From Mytilus galloprovincialis (lineage: Eukaryota > Mollusca > Bivalvia > Mytilida > Mytilidae): a stretch of 64,000 nucleotides of DNA. Positions 59,550-64,000 of this stretch are shown here, piece by piece. Positions within the stretch are counted from its first letter, which is position 1, and the number at the start of each line of letters is the position of its first letter. The DNA lies in assembly GCF_965363235.1 (NCBI RefSeq), contig NC_134843.1:86461795-86525794 (forward strand), given 5' to 3'. The position numbers and the translations under genes were made by a program. The notes under the pieces are model-generated. The model saw nothing but the letters and a program-made list of their open reading frames with translations, was not told the DNA's origin and did not search any database.

Positions 59550-60995
59550 AGTAAAGGAGTCCAGGGGTTCCAGCAGTTTTCTGCCCTACTGAGTAAATAT
59601 TTTTTATAGAATATATTTTTTTCAATTAATAAGTTTTCCTTTAAATAATTTTTAAGTGCTATTATATTGGTTTGTTCCATAGATAATTTGCTTCTCTAGA
59701 TGTAAAGTTTTGTTAACAGAAGTATTAAGTTTCTTATATCAGTTAGTTCTATTTCTGTCTTCTCAAATATCTAGGAGTTAAGGTCTTCCCATAATTTTAA
59801 TATATATGGACACGTCCAGAATATATGTGCTATTGTGTCGACCCCTCCGCACCCAAAACTACAAATATTTGTATCTTTAATTTTTATTTTAAGGAGAAGT
59901 TCATTCGTGCGTAGATTCGATGTATTATTCTGTATTGAAACCACTGCAATTTAAAAGGGCAATACATGGATATTTTTCCAATTGAAGTTTCCATTGAGAA
60001 TTAATAACCATTTTTGTTCACATTTTTGTTTAGGATTTGACTTTTTACCATTCAAAATATTATACATATCTTTTGAACCTTTCTGGGATTTAAAAAAAGC
60101 CTTTAACACTGAGGGCAAAACTGGACCGTTTTCTCTCTTTAAGTCATTTGGACATATTTGATATTCTTTTAAATACTTTTTTATTGCCGAAATTAGGCCT
60201 TGATATGTGAGAAAGTTAGTTTTAATATTATATACATTATTAAAGTGATCAAAAGTCATAAAATTTCCACCTTCCAGTAACAAGTCAATGATCAGCCAAA
60301 CCCCTTTTTTTGTCCAATCTTTATATAATACTGAATTGTTACCAATCTTTATTCCATCATTCTTCCATAAAGGACAAGTTTTAATTTGAGAGTTATTTTG
60401 TACATTTTGAAGATCTTGCCAAGCATCAAATACTTCTTTCCAAAATGGATTATTCAACTTTTTATAAGGACAAAGAAATTGCATTTCCAAAAAATTCAAA
60501 TTTTCTGAACAGAGGAATAATTTTACTAGTTTTGAATTATTTCTATTAATTCTTCTTATCTAGGTTAATTTAAGACTTTTATGTAGTTTTCAATATTTAT
60601 AATTTTTATTCCTCCTAAACAGTGCAGTTTGGATAAGGTGTCTCTATTGACTTTATCTGGTTTGTTATCCCAGATAAAAGAAAATATTTTTCCAGTAAAA
60701 TGTTTAAGCTTTGTGCTATTTGGACTAGGTATGGATGGGAATAAATGGTTTAATTTTGATATCATAAGTGTTTTTATTACTGTTTTTTTTTCCAATTGGT
60801 GAGAGTATTTAATTAGTCCAAGTTTTTATGTTTTCAATTTCTTTCAACCTGGGGTTATGGTTAAAATTTTCAATTTCACTAATATCCACTGAGAATTTTT
60901 TCCCAAGAAGTGTAAATCTGCTGGAACCCCATTCCAATCCCCACTTAACACATGATAAGGTGATATGATTATTAATACTAATGCTTTGTGCAAGA
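59550..60995 (-). pseudogene. Degraded L1/Tx1-like LINE, C-terminal part of ORF2
   Basis: Minus-strand pieces in order: 'WGLEWGSSRFTLLGKKFSV' near 60,910; 'VIKTLMISKLNHLFPSIPSP' near 60,750; 'FSFIWDNKPDKVNRDTL'; 'GGIKIINIENYIKVLN'; then after a frame change near 60,555 an open frame of 182 codons (60,499-59,951) with 'NNPFWKEVFDAWQDL' and 'NFLTYQGLISAIKKYLKE'; and finally a CCHC-like knuckle 'CSFGCGGVDTIAHIFWTC' at about 59,870-59,805. This is the thumb and C-terminal region of an L1/Tx1-type reverse transcriptase. The catalytic domain and endonuclease are missing, so it is a 5'-truncated dead copy. Confidence 0.85.
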
Positions 60996-60999
60996 CCTT

Positions 61000-62555
61000 A
61001 CAAGCTAAACCGGATTTGTAACGTGCTAGTTTACAATGAAACAGTCTGCTAAAAGACATGTTACCCTAACTTGGCGTAATATTCTGACTCCGATCCGACC
61101 AGTCACTATCAGAACGGAAGTTCCCTCAGAAATGTTATCTACTGTGGTGAATTAAGTACTGTTCACACAATTCGCTTGCATTCCTATCAGTACAAATGCA
61201 GTACTTATACGCAGTTTCTCAGATAATTCAGTATGCTGTTGAAGAAAAAATATTTCCCAACCATAGCATAGACTGGGTAGATATTAGTTGATTGCAAGCT
61301 TATTTCTGAACATTACTGCATTTACTGCAGTGCATCAGTCAGAAAATTGACCTAAAGAGTGAATATTACTCATTGATGTGTTGTTCAGTCCATACAGTGC
61401 TGTTGACATTATAATGACCGCTTTAGATCAAATTTAGTTTACTAGTGATATACTTTAAGACTATTGTGAATTTGATTTTGAAGAGTGCCAAGATGAAATC
61501 TTTATACTTTAATATTAAATGTTATTTGGTAGCCCTAAACTTTGTTAGAATCTAAACTACTAAGGTAAGAGATCAATTTCATTGAGCCACAACTCCTCTT
61601 AAACCATACAGAGTCGGAAATATTTGTGATATGACGTATAAGTGTATCGCTTTGTACTCCCTAAATAAACTCACCATAGATACCAGGATTAAATTTTTTA
61701 TTAACGCCAGTCGCGCGTTTCGTCTAAATTTGTCTTTGAAACACATTTTTTTTCCCAAGAAAATGTCATTTCTTTTAGAAAATATCCAAACTCGGGATTG
61801 TTTTGACTGTTTGACTGAAGTAAAAAAATGATAGAAAACGACCAGACACAAATCACATGATGAATCAAAATAAAGTTTGTGGATTAATTAAACAGTACAT
61901 GAATGACAAAATGTATTTCCATTCATTGAACTTTTTTAATCTCTATATTTTATTTTTGTTTTAATTATCGAAAACAGCATGCAGTTACACGTATTGTTTC
62001 AGTTAATGTTTGTAAGGTAATATTTGTTTACCAATGTTCATGAAGCCACATCCTAAATATAATCATAACCTGAAGAGAAACTAATCCTATTTAAGGTTTG
62101 GTAACTCAGAAGCGAAAAAAGAAAAAAAATCCCATATTTTAAATTTATATCAGTTAACTAACATAATCAAATGTAGTTTCGGGATGGTTGCTGTTTTTAC
62201 TAGATAACATTTTAGCAATAAATATATTATAGTTGGTCAATTTGAGTATTATAGTTAATAGAAAGGAAAAACCTGAAAGTATTTTTGGGCATTTCCAAAA
62301 CCTAATTAAATCAGAACTCACATATAATCCGAATGATAGAAATATGGAGGAGTTCTACATGAAATAACACTTTATAAATTAATACTTTAATGTTATTTTG
62401 ATATCACTAGAAAGATGATGTGGGACTCGATATTTTGAATTTATTACTTTATGTTCGTATTTACAGTTCTAAATATATTCACAATATACCTATAAAGTTG
62501 CTCTAGATTACTATAATATTACCCCTAACAGAACTTTTTAAATTGAAATACAGAG
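61000..62555. other. Intergenic with a family E fragment
   Basis: A family E end ('gataccaggattaaattttt', 'cgccagtcgcgcgtttcgtc') lies at about 61,677-61,728. Nothing else recognised. Confidence 0.5.
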
Positions 62556-62559
62556 ATAT

Positions 62560-62870
62560 ATAAGAAGATTGGTAGTAGTCTTCTACACCGAACCGTTGTA
62601 GAGGCCGAACAACTAGCTATAGAGGGCCACAAAATGACTACTGTAAAAAAAATCCAATAAGAAAACCTTAAATCTCATCTATCAAAAAACGATAAATGTG
62701 GGAGATCTATCAACCACATCAACAAACATCAACCACTGAACAACAGGTTCCTAACTTAGGACAGGTGCAAACAAATGCTGTGGGTTAAAAGATTACAACA
62801 GGCGCTAACCTCCGCCCTAACTTGAAACAGTAGTATAACATTACAACATAGAAAGACAAACTATAAAATT
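62560..62870. repeat. Repeat family A, diverged
   Basis: 'gtcttctacaccgaaccgtt', 'aactagctatagagggccac', 'aacaggttcctaacttagga'. Confidence 0.7.
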
Positions 62871-63246
62871 TAAATTGAAATAGCTCAAACTTATTCATTT
62901 CAAGGCCAGTACTTGTGTTAAAACGTGTGAATAATTAGTTGTATCCGTTTCCTATTCATTGGTAATTAGTATTGTCTTGTTAGTAAAAAGCTAAAACAAA
63001 TGTTCATCGGAAGGTACTAAGACAGTGTCCGCATCAACTTCACAAATATTACACGATGGTCTTGAAGTACATATTCAGGTACTGATGTTGTTTATCATGG
63101 TGTGATTTTATTTTTCTTTGTTTATTTGTTACTTTTAATATTTTTGGTTAAGTGTCCAATTATCGTGACTCAATACTAATACACCTTGTATCTGCGTTGT
63201 TCAGCTTAGATAATTTTGTGCGTTCTTGTCATTTGTGTGTGCTAAT

Positions 63247-63279
63247 TAAGGTCTTTCCCCTACGTGAGGAAAGACCTTA
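63247..63279. repeat. Perfect 12-bp hairpin
   Basis: 'taaggtctttcc' and 'ggaaagacctta' around a 9-base loop, followed by a pyrimidine tract (63,296-63,336). I recall this phrase as recurrent in mussel sequence, so it is probably the end of a repeat covering the rest of the window. Confidence 0.7.
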
Positions 63280-63878
63280 TTGTTTTTCTAATGTTTTCTT
63301 TTTCTTTTTCTTTTTTTTTCTTTTTCTTTTTTTTCTTCCAACATTTTTTAAAAAAAGGCCTCAATACGTTATTGTTGAAGATATCAAGACCAAATATGGA
63401 CCATCGATAGACCTCATCAAAAAGTATTATCAGATGACCCTGTTAATGATTTCATAATCCCCTTTAGAAGTTATCTCTCTTTTATTAGATTTTTTCGACA
63501 TGACCCCACTCCCCCCCCCCCTCGTTGTTTCTGAAGATATTATGACTTTATTTGGACAATAGGTACATCTCATCATGATGTAATACCCTATGAGGCCGCT
63601 AAGGATTTCATCATTCCCTTGGAGAGTTATATCCCCTAGAAGCTATTTCTTTTATTTGCATTTTGTATTAGTATTAGAGACAGAACCGAATTGAAAACGG
63701 CAACATGTACAAGAACATATAACAATGTTAAGAAACAGAAACAATTATTTTGTTATCAACCCTTATAAGGAGTTATTTCTCTTGAAAGATTATACACAGT
63801 TTTTTATTTTTTATTTTTTATTTCGAGAACCGGAAGTCGTAGAGACTTGAGACCTTTACCAATAATCTTTAATTCATT

Positions 63879-63911
63879 TGACCTTTGACTTGCACACAAG
63901 GTCAAAGGTCA
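63879..63911. promoter_or_regulatory. Inverted pair of DR1-type nuclear-receptor motifs
   Basis: AGGTCAAAGGTCA at 63,899-63,911 is a perfect DR1. Its near-perfect inverse TGACCTTTGACTT lies at 63,879-63,891. Together they form an 11-bp stem with an 11-base loop. Known: DR1 elements are bound by HNF4, COUP-TF and RXR heterodimers. Any function here is inferred, and it may belong to a repeat. Confidence 0.4.
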
Positions 63912-64000
63912 CTGAGTGCAAAACAAATTATACTGCAATTTCAAGATTATATATTAGGAAAATGATAAGACTTTGCTGCATACATACATAAAATGTTCCT

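Noticed and set aside
60499..61059. Short minus-strand frames near 60.8-61.06 kb as host genes
   Set aside because: They are out-of-frame readings of, or sequence just upstream of, the LINE remnant.
63152..63457. 101-codon frame near the right edge
   Set aside because: It spans the hairpin and the pyrimidine tract (poly-Phe/Leu) and is a reading of a repeat.

Overview
This is an animal nuclear window: AT-rich, intron-split genes with GT-AG junctions, and dense short dispersed repeats. Several repeat families (for example the one containing 'aatggaaatggggaatgtg' and the one containing 'gccaatgagacaactctcc') are ones I associate with marine mussels (Mytilus or a close bivalve). That species call is recollection, not a search. 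No bacterial-type operon, CRISPR array, rRNA or intact tRNA gene was seen.

Three protein-coding genes can be supported, all from split exons whose phases agree. (1) 8,870-10,128 (+): a two-exon gamma-glutamylaminecyclotransferase-like enzyme of 154 aa. (2) 16,008-18,735 (+): a four-exon RGK-type (Rad/Gem/Rem) small GTPase of 354 aa, with a compact upstream cluster of a perfect CRE, a perfect AP-1 site and a TATA box. (3) 36,972-24,264 (-): a single-pass membrane protein with a V-type immunoglobulin domain, a cysteine-containing second ectodomain region, a TM helix and a cytoplasmic tail. It has five coding exons over about 12.7 kb, plus an unplaced Ig-like exon followed at once by a poly(A) signal.

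Most of the rest is transposable-element debris. The large intron of the Ig gene holds a three-level nest. A dispersed repeat is split by a MULE transposon (27,922-30,937, 8-bp target duplication GCATTGAC). The MULE's decayed transposase gene is in turn split by a 5'-truncated retroelement (28,715-29,984, 16-bp target duplication). The same intron holds a Harbinger-like element (31,389-32,842, TAA duplication) and a hairpin MITE. The inserted retroelement shows that one very common repeat of the window is simply the 3' end of a reverse-transcriptase element. A second, oppositely oriented copy at 55.4-56.1 kb confirms this.

Layout: 0-3.7 kb, duplicated module with a SINE in one copy, then two adjacent minisatellites; 4.8-7.5 kb, repeat, 615-bp inverted repeat and a foldback MITE; 8.3-10.6 kb, the cyclotransferase gene with a MITE in its 3' region; 15.8-19 kb, the RGK gene; 24.3-37 kb, the Ig gene; 37-48.9 kb, MITE and repeat cluster, including a 1.3-kb element with a terminal hairpin at 47.0-48.3 kb; 49-54.4 kb, mostly featureless; 54.4-61 kb, two different degraded LINEs (both minus) and the retroelement 3' end; 61-64 kb, repeats, ending in an inverted pair of nuclear-receptor DR1-like motifs. 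The three genes show no sign of working together.
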